A stretch of 64,000 bases of DNA from Rana temporaria (lineage: Eukaryota; Chordata; Amphibia; Anura; Ranidae), in NCBI RefSeq assembly GCF_905171775.1, contig NC_053489.1, positions 333,160,089 through 333,224,088 of the forward strand. The letters are read 5' to 3'. The first letter of the stretch is position 1. Every line of letters begins with the position of its first letter. A program made the translations under genes and the position numbers. Positions 1 through 11,974 of the stretch are shown in pieces. The notes beneath the pieces are model-generated. The model made no database searches. It saw nothing but the letters and a program-made list of their open reading frames with translations, and was not told the origin of the DNA.

Positions 1-1442
1 TCAAGGTGGATTTGACAGTGACGAAGATGGAGATTTTTTTAATGCTGATATTGCACCAGCACATGCTGAAAAAGCAACCCGCTGTGAATCTAGCTGGTAA
101 CTGTGGTGGCTATGCTATTATCTGAATAACTAATTTCCTATTGGGAAGTCTGTGGGCTGTTTATAACAGCCAGGGTATGATCATCACTTTAGCAGGGAAT
201 GTGAGCTGTGACAGCTATGGAAGTGAGGGAAGATAATATGTTTAGGCTTGTGAAGAATAAGTCAAAGATCTGTACACTAATTAATTCTTTGAAGCTGTTA
301 TGTAGCTATCAAGATAATTCTTGCAGAAACTAAAACACCAGCAGCCTCCCTTCTTTAAGATACTCTTTTAGATTCTTGCATCACCACTGTATGATGATGA
401 TCATGGTTTCAGACCCTAGAGATCATGTCTTTGCACATGAAAATATATTAATAACTTCCTGAAGACGGCCAATCTGATAGGCCGAAATGCATCGAGGTTG
501 AGTCGCGTCATCATTACACACTTCCGCCTGTACGTTCAGAAATCGAGCCTCCACCATCACCATGTCAGCGGCTGCATGAATGGAATAGGCAGACGACTTT
601 TTACCTGCTGTTTACTCCGGGTGCCAGGATATCAGGCACTCATACATGTGAGTTGAATACCTTCTTTTAATTTCTTGGAGTAAAGTTCTTTTAAACGGTA
701 CTGCGCAATGAGGCCTTTTCTATTGCATCTATCCACATGAGGAATATTTATATTTATATAGCCAACCACCGGTCCAGAGGATGATATCTACACGGGTCAC
801 CCCACACATACATTTGACCTAACTAGTGATAGTTGGTCCAATCCCAAGGGTGAGTGCACATCTACTAGGGGGGCACCCTATCTAAGCACATAAGGAGCAC
901 GGAAACTTCTCATCTATAACGCAATCTTTAATATTGTTCCACAAGCACAAGCACTTTTCACTGGGGACTTTTTCTAGTGATTGGTTTTTAGTGCTTTTAG
1001 TGGTTTATATACCGGTATACACATTTACTTTGTTGTTTGTTGCATGTAGCATTTAGCGCGGTTTCGTTTTTATCATTTATTAATTGTTCACACCAATTTA
1101 AACTGCAGTTGCTCCAGTCATGGGATCATTTCTTATCCATGATGTCAATATATGCATGAGGTTACTTATTTTTTAGTATCAATTATTATCTTTTGGCGCT
1201 TTGGTCCATATGTTTTCATATTAATAACTCTTCTCATTGACCCCTTGCTCAGTACTACTTTTAACACATTCCTCCTTCTATATCTTCTGTGAGCCATGAG
1301 CTTCTTAGGATCCATATCATCTTCTTTCCCAGCCCCTTCCTAATCTGCTCTCCACAGATACCCCCCCCCCCCCCTACCTAAAATCTTACCTCCCAAAACA
1401 CAACTTGGAAACCTGTCCGCTAGGCCGGAAAACTGTCCGGTA
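1..1442. other. Intergenic sequence without a recognisable gene
   Basis: No frame of convincing length or homology is seen on either strand. The stretch is AT-rich apart from a C-run near 1361-1374. The only structured signal I can support is the hammerhead-like motif at 452-500, annotated separately; the retroelement carrying it probably extends on both sides, but I could not find its ends. Confidence 0.6.
452..500 (+). ncRNA. Hammerhead-ribozyme-like motif (type I)
   Basis: The conserved hammerhead core is visible in order: CTGAAGA (459-465, matching CUGANGA), a 4-bp helix II of GGCC (467-470) with GGCC (480-483), then GAAA (484-487). A short palindromic helix III, ATGCAT (487-492), follows, and C493 sits at the cleavage-site position. 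Helix I forms between 452-458 and 494-500 as seven pairs, including three G-U wobbles. One extra base (C466) lies between the core and helix II, unlike the textbook motif, so activity is uncertain. In animals such short-helix-III hammerheads are known from satellites and from Penelope-like retroelements. Seen: the motif and pairing. Inferred: a retroelement origin. Confidence 0.6.
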
Positions 1443-1527
1443 GGCCCTACACACGGTCAGACATGTCCGCGGAAACTGGTCTGACGGACCAGTTTCAGCG
1501 GACATGTTCGGTCGTGTGTACAAGGCC
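1443..1527. mobile_element. Short palindromic MITE, Harbinger-like ends
   Basis: An 85-bp foldback. The left end GGCCCTACACACGGTC is the approximate inverse of the right end (GGTCGTGTGTACAAGGCC), and the interior pairs around a GTCTGACGGAC core. The ends match those of the longer MITEs at 7443-7921 and 57433-57943. TAA follows the right end. The left boundary is less certain than the right. Confidence 0.55.
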
Positions 1528-2449
1528 TAAGTGGGGATTCCATACTGACTGCTAACTGTCCCACCTGTTTGCAAGGCATCCAAACTCAACTGTTCTGTCC
1601 CAGGAATGAGCAGCGCCACACACCAGTACAGGCTGCCTACTCTGTAAAGCCAGTGCACACCCTCCACCCCACACAGGCTCACAATTCAGGCATTTCAATA
1701 TGTACTCCTGTACAGCCGCCTGGGGCCACCCCTCTTTACCTCCCTCCTGCCGCACATCTAAGAAGTGGGGCGGTGCATGTTTCCTGGCAGTCCTTGGCAA
1801 GGCAGTGTTAAGTGAGTGGGCTCAAACCCTCTTGGTCCACCCACAATGTCCCCCAATGCCTGACCCGTGGCCGCAGTAAAATAATGATGACAGTGCGCCG
1901 TGATTGGAAGCAAACCTATGCCTCCAATTCCACCCCCCTCCCCCCTAATCCATCATACCTATGGCTCTAATTCCACCCCCCAATCTATCATACCGCATGA
2001 TAGAGACATATTTAGGATCGATTGGGGGAGGGTGTGAAATTGAAGGCATAAGTATGATGGATTGGGGGGAATATTGTAAAAGAAAGCATAGAATGCGTTG
2101 TATTGGGGGAGGATTGGAGGCATAGGTGTGCTTGAGACAAGATTTATTTTTGTAACTTAGTTCTGCATAAAGCATTTAACAGTGTAATTTCAGGAGATAA
2201 TTTATGAAGGTGTGTTTAGGGGTGGAATTAGGTGCGTGGCAGGGTAGGGGTTGGGTGGGGCAACTGGTGGCGAGTAACTCCTAGGGCCAGGCTAGTAGCT
2301 CAGGCCTTAAAATGTTGAGCCCTGGTATTAATCGTGTGTGCCTTTCTTATACATAAAATTGCAGCATGTCTCTTACCTAAAGGAACACTAAAGGTTCGTT
2401 TTTTTATTAGATCAATTGATTGCTGTAAGCAAGAGCATTTAAATATCAC

Positions 2450-2530
2450 CAGGGCCGGTGCAAGGATTTTTGACACCCTAGGTGAAACCTAATTTTGCCG
2501 CCCCCACTGGGTCCGCCCCTGACTCCACCC
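2450..2530. mobile_element. Left terminus of a hAT-like element
   Basis: The sequence starting CAGGGCCGGTGCAAGG, followed by a GACACCCTAGGTGAAA tract, looks like the start of a hAT-type non-autonomous element, with ends of the CAGGG type. I could not find a matching right terminus or an 8-bp duplication, so only the end is annotated. The GA minisatellite at 2878-3960 may lie inside this element. Confidence 0.35.
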
Positions 2531-2877
2531 CCTTCGCCAGTGTTAAATGGTTTGATTTAACCCTCTAACTGCTACATCTGCAAGACAGCTTGTTCCTTTG
2601 AAAAACATAAGACTTACTAGCAGGATCACCAGGTTAATATAAAAGAGAAAACCAAAAAACAAAGAACAAAACTAATGCAGCCACCCATCTATAAATTGGT
2701 AATCTGCAGTAAATTAAATATTTTGCTTTAATACCACTTTAAGAGGATAAAGTTAATCAAGTAATTCTGTTATACAATTAATATATAGGCAGATGATGGT
2801 AAAAAAGGAGTTGAAACAAGAGATAAACAGACTGGAGTAAAGCTACTTCCAGTGCTGACAAGGAAAGAGAGTGCAGG

Positions 2878-3960
2878 GGCTGTCAGGGAGGGAGGGAGAG
2901 AGAGAGAGTGAAGGGGTCTGTCAGGGAGGGAGGGAGAGAGAGAGAGAGTGAAGGGGGCTGTCAGGGAGGGATGGAGAGAGAGAGAGTGTGAAGGGGGCTG
3001 TCAGGGAGGGAGGGAGAGAGAGAGAGTGAAGGGGGCTGTCAGGGAGGGAGAGAGAGTGAGAGAGTGAAGGGGCTGTTGGGGAGGGAGAGAGAGAGGGGGC
3101 TGTCATGGAGAGAGAGTTGTCAGAGAGAGAGGGGGCTGTCAGAGAGAGAGAGGGGGGCTGTCAGAGAGAGGAGGAGAGAGAGAGAGGGAGGGGGCTGTCA
3201 GAGAGAGAGAGCTGCCAGAGAGAGAAAGAGAGAGCTGTCAGACAGAGAGAGAGGGGGGGCTGTCAGACTGAGAGGGGGGAGAGAGAGGGGGGCTGTCAGA
3301 GAGAGAGGGGGGGCTGTCAGAGAGGGGGCTGTCAGAGAGAGAGGGGGAGAGAGAGAGGGGGCTGTCAGAGAAAGAGGGGGGAGAGAGAGGGGGGGTCTGT
3401 CAGAGAGAGAGAGAGAGAGAGTGAGGCTGTCAGAGAGAGAGAGGGGAGAGAGAGGGGGCTGTCAGAGAGAGGGGAGAGAGAGGTAGAGAGAGAGAGAGAG
3501 AGGGCTGTCAAAGAGAGAGAGAGGGGGGCTGTCAGAGAGAGAGGGGGGCTGTCAGAGAGAGAGGGGGGGCTGTCAGAGAGAGAGAGGCTGTCGGTGAGAG
3601 AGGGGGACTGTCAGAGAGAGAGGGGGGTCAGGGAGAGAGGGGTGCTGTCAGGGAGAGAGGGGGCTGTCAGAGAGAGAGAGGGGTCAGAGAGAGAGAAGGG
3701 GCTGTCAGAGAGAGAGGGGGGCTGTCAGGGAGAGAGGGGGGCTGTCAGGGAGAGAGGGGGCTGTCAGGGAGAGAGGGGGGCTGTCAGGGAGAGAGTGGGG
3801 CTGTCAGAGAGAGAGGAGGGCTGTCAGAGAGAGAGGGGGATGTCAGGGAGAAAGGGGGGCTGTCAGGGAGAGAGGGGGCTGTCAGGGAGAGAGGGGGGCT
3901 GTCAGGGAGAGAGGGGGGGTTGTCAGAGAGAGAGGGGAGGTCAGAGAGAGAAGGGAGCAG
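2878..3960. repeat. GA-rich minisatellite
   Basis: About 1.1 kb of a degenerate unit of roughly 15-35 bp built on GGGGGCTGTCAGAGAGAGAG. Purines dominate the plus strand. The long frames across it (for example 3105-3974) are low-complexity products of the repeat and are not genes. Confidence 0.9.
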
Positions 3961-4315
3961 AGTCTGGTAAATGAAAGAGCTCACTCACTTGGGAATAGTC
4001 AGTCTCACTGGTTCATTCAGCAGTGTTTTGTGTGTCTGCTTGTTTTGGATCTTCCCACCCACCTCCCCTTCACAGACGAGTGCACAGGAGGAACGGGACA
4101 CAGGAGAAGTCTGTAGCTGCTCCGGGCAGACATGGTGGATTGGACAGAGGACACAGGAGGGGCGGGACTCTTTAGTCAGACGTTCTGTCTCCGCATACAG
4201 CTTGACAAGTTCCATTCCACACAAAATAGTATTTAGCATACATAATTAGAGATCCTGGACCAGACTCAATTAGCATGTCAACAGTCTACACAGAGAGATG
4301 AGTCATAGAATAAAC

Positions 4316-4473
4316 CAGGGATATGCAATTAGCGGACCTCCAGATGTTGCAGAACTACAATTCCCATGAGGCATAGCAAGACTCTGACAGCCACAAGCAT
4401 GAACCCAGAGGCAGAGGCATGATGGGACTTGTAGTTTTGCAACAGCTGGAGGTCCGCTAATTGCATATCCCTG
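4316..4473. mobile_element. 158-bp hAT MITE with 8-bp target duplication
   Basis: The terminal inverted repeat is nearly perfect over about 28 bp, starting CAGGGATATGCAATTAGCGG and ending with its complement. It is flanked by the direct repeat GAATAAAC at 4308-4315 and 4474-4481. An 8-bp duplication and CAGGG ends are diagnostic of the hAT superfamily. There is no coding capacity. Confidence 0.92.
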
Positions 4474-4481
4474 GAATAAAC

Positions 4482-5960
4482 CAACACTTTGCAATATGAG
4501 CTATCAGTAATGTCCCCTGTCCTGTAATTTAGGATATAATTTCTCAGTCACCCTATGATGACCCTATATAAGAGTTATTAATGACGCTGGCACAGGAGTA
4601 CCCCTCATCCTTCCAAAGTCTCTGTTTGTCCCGGGTCATTCCGTTACACTGACCATAATAAATAAAGAGAATAAGGGCAAAACTGCTACTGTATAGATTT
4701 ATTTTTTAGCTGAAACAGCCCAATACACAAATTAAATACATATAAGGACATTTTCTTACCTACCAAAGGATGTGTGTTTCTGTCCATTCTGACCAAAACT
4801 ATTAAAGAAAATAAGTGCAAAGGCGCTATACGTTTCCTACGTTTCCTCCAGACAAACATCTTAGTTCACAGATAAAATACATACCTGTCCAAGGATATTT
4901 TTTATCTGTTGTCCTTTTCACTTACCACATTTGTTTATGTATTGTATTAGTTTATGCTCTGAATATCTCATATGCCTAATATGATCTCGCCAAAAGGAAA
5001 GAACTTGGATCAGTGAAAAAACTGTATTCATGAAAAAATAATTGGATGCATATTTTCAATAAAAAAAATGATTTGATAAGACAGATTCATTTTTTGGATT
5101 TGCATCTGACTTTGTAGTAAGGTCATGAATAATACACTCTGACATTGGTAATATGAGTCTGTGATTACTCTCTTTCCCATTTTTAAATTACATCAAATAT
5201 AACTACTCTAATACCTAGATAATTATATTATTTCCTCTAAAATTGTTTGGTGTGGTTATTTAAAAAGATTATGTGAGAGTATTCAGTTTGTTTTTGTAAT
5301 ACCACAGGGAACCTGAAGTTTGACTATTATGCTATCTCTAGGTTCACAGATCGTCTTTGAGGGGGCTTTACATCTACTTATAAAGCTATGAAACTGCATG
5401 CAGGGAAATCAAAACTGACCATAAAAACCTGATGTGAAAGCACTATAACGCATTATTTTCACTGTGTCTACACAAGTTAATTATTAGCATGACTCCAGAA
5501 ATGACCCACTTATTTTTTAAATCTCTTTGTTAAAAGAAAAAAAAATACATATTTACCCATCTTCCAGGAAATCCAAGCATATGAGATGATATTTTAGCTG
5601 ACTCATATGCAATGCCATTCATTTTGAATGGCAGCCCAATGCACCTTGCCAGTGTATCACAAAGCACCTCCATTTTAGCACAAAGCAATGCAAAGATGTG
5701 CACTATCTGTGCATTCCGGTGATTTGATTTGAAAAAAAGGTCAGGCGCATAAAAATGTGCATTGCAGTAAATAGGCTGAGAAGAAAAGTAACCGCTCAGA
5801 TGAACCAAGGAACTTTTACTCATTGGACCCAAACCGTGGGTGCCGGCAATGCAATTGATGCAAAATTGAAGAGAAGAAGCTGGGACAGCCGCACTCCAAA
5901 AAACGTTCCTTTTTATTAAAACTGGTCACAGAACATCACACGCCACAGCAAAAAATCAGG
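4482..5960. other. Intergenic sequence, nothing recognised
   Basis: AT-rich sequence without a supported gene or bounded repeat. The 100-aa minus-strand frame at 5530-5832 has no domain or composition suggesting a real protein. Confidence 0.5.
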
Positions 5961-5966
5961 AAAAAT

Positions 5967-5994
5967 CTAACGCGTTTCGCACTGTGCTTCAGTG
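5967..5994 (-). ncRNA. Degenerate hammerhead-like motif
   Basis: Read on the minus strand, CTGAAG is followed closely by GAAACGCGTT, the order seen in the better copies at 452-500 and 21373-21419, including the ACGCGT palindrome of helix III. Helix II is too short to form and helix I does not pair, so this is most likely a decayed copy. Confidence 0.35.
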
Positions 5995-6275
5995 CTTATT
6001 CATAGCTAAATAGGCTACCTTAAGGTAAAGCACGCTAATGTGCAAATTCGGGCATAGTATTTGATGCCTGTGGGGCAGGGGTGTTGCTAGGTCTACAAAT
6101 GATCTGGGGCTAGAGCCCATAGCAGCGAAGTAAAGAAAGTCCTACGCTTAGGGAAGCATACACATGTATATAATATATTATCATTACATATCTGAGTGCG
6201 GATCCCCCCTCATTACATCATGGTCCTTAGCAAGCCCCAGGGCTCAGGAGTGCGCTACATAAAGCTCAGCTGTGC

Positions 6276-6536
6276 CCATCTATGCAGCCTCACCAGTGCA
6301 CAGGAATGCAGCCTCACCTGTGCCCAGGAATGCAGCCTCACCTGTGCCCAGGAATGCAGCCTCACCTGAGCCCAGGAATGCAGCCTCACCTGTGCCCAGC
6401 AATGCAGCCTCACCTGTGCCCAGCAATGCAGCCTCACCTGTGCCCAGCAATGCAGCCTCACCCGTGCCCACATCTCAGCCTCACCAGTGCCCAGAAATGC
6501 AGCCTTACCTGTGCCCAGCAATGCACTCTCACCTGT
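6276..6536. repeat. 24-bp minisatellite
   Basis: About eleven copies of a 24-bp unit based on AATGCAGCCTCACCTGTGCC. Because 24 is a multiple of three, frames stay open across it on both strands (for example 6272-6622 and 6280-6471). These are repeat artefacts. Confidence 0.92.
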
Positions 6537-6639
6537 GCTGGGGATCAGAGTGGAGAGAAGGAGGAGAGCCAGACAGATCATCACACAGGTCAGCGTCTCC
6601 TTCGGAGTCAGCTTTAATTTGACTGCTATCACATAAGTC

Positions 6640-7440
6640 AGAAATAAAAATGACAGTGTATTATGTCAGAGACAATAGTCAAAAATATTGCACAAAATGC
6701 TGCACATAATGTAAGCAATGTAACTAGGCCACAATGGAAGAGCAAAAAACGGGGCAGTTTTTATCATGATGTAAATAACATCATAAAAATAATTGTATAG
6801 ACACTGCATATCATTTGAGCTGTTTTCTAGGTGACAATGGAAGAAGGAGAGACAAGGCAGGTTTTATCATGAAATACAGGTTAGAATGTAGTCGTTATAA
6901 GACAAAAGGCAGAAATATTGTGCAGACCTCATGGTCAGCATTACCATCGTTTGATGCATTTTGTAAGGAAAACACAGCATGCAGCTTTTCATCAAAAAAT
7001 TTACTTATGTCTATATGTCACAGAAAAAAGTAAAAATATTGTACAATCTACAAAAACAGCATTTAAACAGTCGTAGTAGGCTACATTTTAAAACTGACAC
7101 AACAATATAAAAAAGGGAAAGGAATATTGTGAAAACTGCCTAGGTGTTGACGTCAGCCAAGCCTAGGTGATGCATAATAATGAAAAACTTTAAAGCCTTA
7201 CTAAGGCCTCACTAAGGCAGCCACCACTGCAGCTATCCCGCTTTTCATGCATGAATAATCCAAGCCAGTTTGGCCATAAAAGGGGATCCCACTAAAACAC
7301 GTTTCAGGACTTGGAGTGGTACCACTAGCTCCAGTGGTGTCCTCATTACTGCCTTCCTTCCTTACATTCTAGTAGCTGAGAAAAAGACACCTGCCTACTG
7401 AATGATGCAGCTGGAAACAGTTGGGTGGTGTTGGGAGACT
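6640..7440. other. Intergenic sequence, nothing firmly recognised
   Basis: No gene is supported. A weak hammerhead-like arrangement at 7296-7350 on the minus strand is discussed among the rejected items. Confidence 0.5.
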
Positions 7441-7442
7441 TA

Positions 7443-7921
7443 GGCCTAGTACACACGAGAGGATTTATCCGCGGATACGGTCCACCGGACCGTACCTGCG
7501 GATAAATCCTCGAGAGGATTTCCACGGATTTGGATCCGATGGAGTGTACTCACCATCGGATCGAAATCCGCGCCGAAATCCCCTCGCGATGACGTGTCGC
7601 GCCGTCGCCGCGATGATGACGCGGCGACGTGCGCAACACTGTCATAAAAGGAATTCCACGCATGCGTCGAATCATTACGACGCATGCGGGGGATCCCTTC
7701 GGACGGATCGATCCGGTGAGTCTGTACAGACCACCGGATCGATCCGCGGGAGCCAATTCAAGCGGATAGATTTGTAGACATGTCTACAAATTTTTATCTG
7801 ATGGAATTGGGAAATTTCCGCGGATAAATATCCGCAGGAATGTACACACCATAGAATCTATCCGCTGAAACCGATCCGCTGAGATTTTTCAGCGGATGGA
7901 TTCTATCGTGTGTACGGGGCC
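7443..7921. mobile_element. 479-bp MITE, PIF/Harbinger-like
   Basis: The ends are complementary (GGCCTAGTACACACGA left; TCGTGTGTACGGGGCC right), and the interior folds back on itself with many GGATC/CCGATC pairings. TTA lies before it and TAA after it, fitting the 3-bp TWA target of PIF/Harbinger elements. The same family occurs at 1443, 32991, 57433 and 62336. It has no transposase; the frames inside are mirror-image artefacts. Confidence 0.75.
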
Positions 7922-8290
7922 TAACAGGGAGGTTGAAACCTGTGCTTGGACCTACACTGTGGGGTCCTATGCAGACTTTCTTCTCCACTCAATGTGGCAT
8001 GAAATAAACCTCCCAAACCTCTTGTAAGACTTCCATCCATATTACTTGAAGCAGCAGATGTAGTAGCAACTGCAGATGGAGATGCTTGTGTACTGGGGCA
8101 AGGTGTAAAGGGAGTTGTAAGAAGAAGGAGTACAAGCCTTTTGTGCTGACCAGTGTCATCCATTTGCTGCTGTGGCTGCCATTGATCATTGGGGCAAACA
8201 GTCATGTGTCTCCACATGCAGGTGGTACCCAAATGACTGGTATATTTACCATGCTTGATAGTATGCAGGAAAGGCTGCAACGCACTATGG
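7921..8290 (-). pseudogene. Possible BED-type zinc-finger transposon fragment
   Basis: A 119-aa minus-strand frame contains the segment GKYTSHLGTTCMWRHM, which loosely resembles the G-x-T-x3-L-x-RH half of a BED zinc finger as found in hAT transposases and ZBED proteins. It is followed by a Gln/Thr/Ser/Pro-rich stretch. The paired Cys-x2-Cys of a BED finger is not clear, and I find no catalytic hAT region nearby. If real it is a decayed fragment; it could also be chance. No terminal repeats or duplication were found around it. Confidence 0.22.
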
Positions 8291-8299
8291 TGCTTTTTG

Positions 8300-11200
8300 C
8301 AGCAGATGTGTGAAAAAAGGTCCAGACTGCTGAGCTCTGTAGAGTGAAAATGGGGATATCTATGGCCTGCACCTATGGTGCAGTGTCATTCAGTGGAATA
8401 GGCCAGCTGCTCCATCCACTCCTCTGCTAGCTGCCCCTGGATGACATTCTGCCCTGTTGATGTTACGCCTCACTTTTATTCTACAGTCTCTGGCACGGGG
8501 TATGGTCTCTCACCTCATCACCCCTCCCTAATCACTTGAGCTTACTTGTAAGTAAACTGCAGCTGTAGGAACATCACCTCCAAATGCTCCTCCCTGCCTT
8601 TTGTCCTCTCCCTCTATGTTCCTGACACTCTTTTCCTGTCTGATAAAATGTATTTCTGTACATCCTCCTGCAGCATATAATTCAGTTGTCTCTTCAATGC
8701 CAGTTTTTGAGGCAACAGCGGGGTTAGCCATATAAGGCACATTTGCAGTTTCTGACAAAGACTAATGATAAAGGCTTAGTTAACCACTCTCCACCATCTC
8801 CTCAATGTGTTCTGGCTGTAAAGCATTCCCACCACAAGAATGGAAAGGAAGATGTACAAAGAAAGACAAAGATGTACCCTGCCTCTCAAAGGTGTGGCCT
8901 CAGCAGTGGTGTATCCTCCATGGGTGCAATGTGTGTGGTGCACACAGGCTCCAAGGGGGTGATGCCCACTGTGCTCTGACACACAATGCACCCATGGAGG
9001 AGATTCGAAATAGATGAGACAAGTCTGAGGCACTGCAGCCATACTTATCACAACCCACTGCCTGGCTCTTCAAAGGATCCTATGTGACACTGACTCACAG
9101 TCACAAGCAGCTCCTGTTTCTGCCCAGGATCTGAGGGTGGCTGTCTGAGGATGGGTTCAGCATCACTGGGGGTACAGGGCACTGATGTCATCCTAACCAC
9201 CGGTGGCAAGAACCCAGAAGAAAGGAAATCTCCTGGGCTCTGAGGTCTGTAAATTCCCTTCCTGGCCATCCAGGCTGCTTCTATTGAAAAGGGTCTGGTT
9301 GAAATTTTACAGCGATACCCACACTGTATTTTTTTTTAATGTTTTTTTAAAATGTTTTCTGTCCCTTTTAATAAAATGTGAAAAACCTGGTATGTGGTTT
9401 CCTTTTATATTCAAACCAGACCCTTATCCAGGCATGCAGCTTGGTTATCTAGGGAAAGGAGGGCAGTGAGTGTAAAGCCTCCATCGTGTACCATACCAAG
9501 ACACACTTCTTGAATGAATATGTAAATAAAATGTATCTAAAAGTTAATATGCATATGAAGTAAGCCATACATCATACAATCAGGTTGTAAAATCTCCGTA
9601 CAACCCCCCTCAACTTTAGAATAACATGCAATATGAGGATAAGCCCAAACAATCATCTGAGGTTGGAGTTGCCCTTTAAACCAAAAGGCTTCCCAGGCTT
9701 ATACTTAACACAGAAGCGGTGGCAGGACTCATAGCCCAAGTCAACGGCATCTTCACACTTCTGAGATGGCCTATATCCAGTTATCCTGGTGCTGGTGTGT
9801 GCTGGGCTTGGGGAGCTCAGGTGCATCCTGAGAAGATGCTGTGTGCTTCATGTTTTAAAGAGGTCAGGGTTTGTTGCCTATCCATTTTGCAAGGTACCTC
9901 TCAGATGTTATAGTGAACCCGTGTCCTGGTCTGGCATAGGATTAGTGGTCAGGCATCTGCTGAGTTTTGTTGAGAAAAAAAAAACCTCTGAGTGATCAAT
10001 GTGCAATTTTAACATGCTTTGCTGCAGATTCCTTCCTGTTTCTCCTCTGAGAAAAAAGCTGCTTGTCCTTTGTATACTGATTCTGAATGGGAGTGACTAA
10101 TTTATTTGAATCAGCTGGTGCACTTTAAGGGTTCAGATGAGAAAAGTTGAAATGTCTGCATCCCTTTAGAATTGATTAAGTCTTACAAATCATACCACCA
10201 CCACAGAATTTCTGTTGCCTAAAGCCTTACTTGTATCTTAGTGCAGAGTTCTTCACCCAAGCAGAAAATAACATTTCGGGGGTCGTGCTGTACACCAACT
10301 GTGTACAGAGCATCTTCCATTTGCCATATTACATAGAATTGTACAGACAATTACAGTGTTGCAATCTGAAAAGAAGAATCCTTTTTAATAATATTAAATA
10401 AATGCCCCCCCCCCCCCCCCCCCCCATAACTGGCCTTTGCAGCAAGGAGCACATGAAAAGGGCAACTTAAATAACACTACGGCTTGTATAGCAATTGTAT
10501 ACGCTATATTATTATTTTTGTATTTTGCTTTTCCTATTCGCTTAAGGAATACAATATACAACAAAAATAGAAAATTGTATTTATTATTTTAAAAATTCCC
10601 ATGGCTTTATCAATAGAAATCCATATTCTCTTGTATCACCATTTTTCCCCTGGTGTTTAGTTGTCCCTGATATAACAAAAAAGAGCTAAACGAAGAATTG
10701 AGATTTGCAAACAATAATTCCAATCAGACGCAAGTAAAAATCTAGCACAAAAGGTAATGACCATAGACCAATTCAATTACAAAAGCCAAGTTAAGACAAT
10801 AAGCTGGACAACCCAAGAGTGTACCCGGTCAAAAAAAAAAAACAAGTATGACAATGATATGGAACAAAAGTTTAGCCTGGGAGTATAAACCATTATGGAA
10901 ATGTCTATAGAAGGAAATTCTGAGCAAGCTCTAGGGTTTGCCTCTTTGTGTTTTCAGACAGGTTGGACAGATAAGCATGTGTTAATTGCCCCTATATATT
11001 TGTATGATCCTGTGCATGCCTTACAGCAATAGACTATGAAATTCTGAGTGCTGCAAAGAAGTAATGTATGACGCTATCAAAATACAAAGTCAATTCATAG
11101 GGATAATACTGAGACACCATTAACAAGTATTATAAGCAAGCCATGTATTCACCACCATAGGACAAACTGGCATTTCAGGGCCTCTGAGGACTCCTTCCCC

Positions 11201-11940
11201 AGGCAGTTATTGGCAGTCAATCACTTATCTGTCCAACACAGTTCATTAAAAAAAATAAAAAATACCATGGTCACAATTTTTTTTATGGGCCAAAGGTATC
11301 CTTTAACCTGTTTTCATAACTGTGGTTTTTCTGCACTTCAACACTTGTTCTAACTTGAGAGCCCAACCATCTGCCTCCTCTTCACACCTCTTCTATCCTC
11401 TGAGATCTTTGGCTTTCCTACTTCATTTGTGCTAATTTATTCCAAACTTTTCACAGCTCATCTCTAAGTGCCCAGCTTCTTCAGCACATAATTATCTATT
11501 AACATAAAGTGCAGATCAGTCTTCACAATATCAAAACAGTCAAAAAAGGTAAATGGAAAAGATATACTAAAAATGCAGTGCTTATGATAAGAATCTTTAC
11601 TAAGAATATAATTACTCGTATAAAGGAAACACTTAATAAAATCTGTACATAAATGTTTATATATATTGACTTAACTGAAGATGGTTCCACGGAACATTTT
11701 GCTGTGGGAAGGAATATAAAGTAGACCTGTGAGAAAAAGTAGTTAGTGAGGTCAAATGCTAGCTATACAGCGAATGCTGCTGCAGAAAAAATGTACTGAA
11801 TCAATAAAGGTGCAACACGCACATGTTTAAATGGAAGGGTTTCTGAAACCTGCTCTTTGAGTCTTCACCTTTTTGTACGACACTGATCAAATTCTGACTA
11901 CCCATGCAAATTTTATTCTGATAGGAAACTTCTTAATAAT
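8300..11940. other. Intergenic sequence, no gene recognised
   Basis: Several short frames exist (the longest about 90 aa) but none shows a domain, and they differ between strands without pattern. The only low-complexity feature is the C-run at 10405-10425. Confidence 0.5.
10405..10425. repeat. Poly-C tract
   Basis: An uninterrupted run of about 21 C residues. Confidence 0.95.
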
Positions 11941-11943
11941 ATC

Positions 11944-11946
<3 letters not shown>

Positions 11947-11974
<28 letters not shown>
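11947..11974. repeat. (TA)n microsatellite
   Basis: About 14 TA units. It lies exactly where the Tc1 relic to its right is truncated, so the microsatellite may have grown at a TA target or at the break. Confidence 0.9.

Noticed and set aside
3064..3974. Overlapping frames of 140 and 289 codons rich in Arg, Glu and Gly
   Set aside because: They lie wholly inside the GA-rich minisatellite and simply translate the repeat; nothing else supports a gene.
7296..7350. Hammerhead-like arrangement on the minus strand (ATGAGGAC ... GTCCTGAAAC)
   Set aside because: Helix II and GAAAC look right, but the CUGANGA box has two mismatches (GTAATGA) and helix I does not pair, so I do not annotate it.
8743..9469. 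Clusters of frames of 70-91 codons at 8743-9469
   Set aside because: They overlap on both strands with no domain, no codon pattern and no splice context that I could support.
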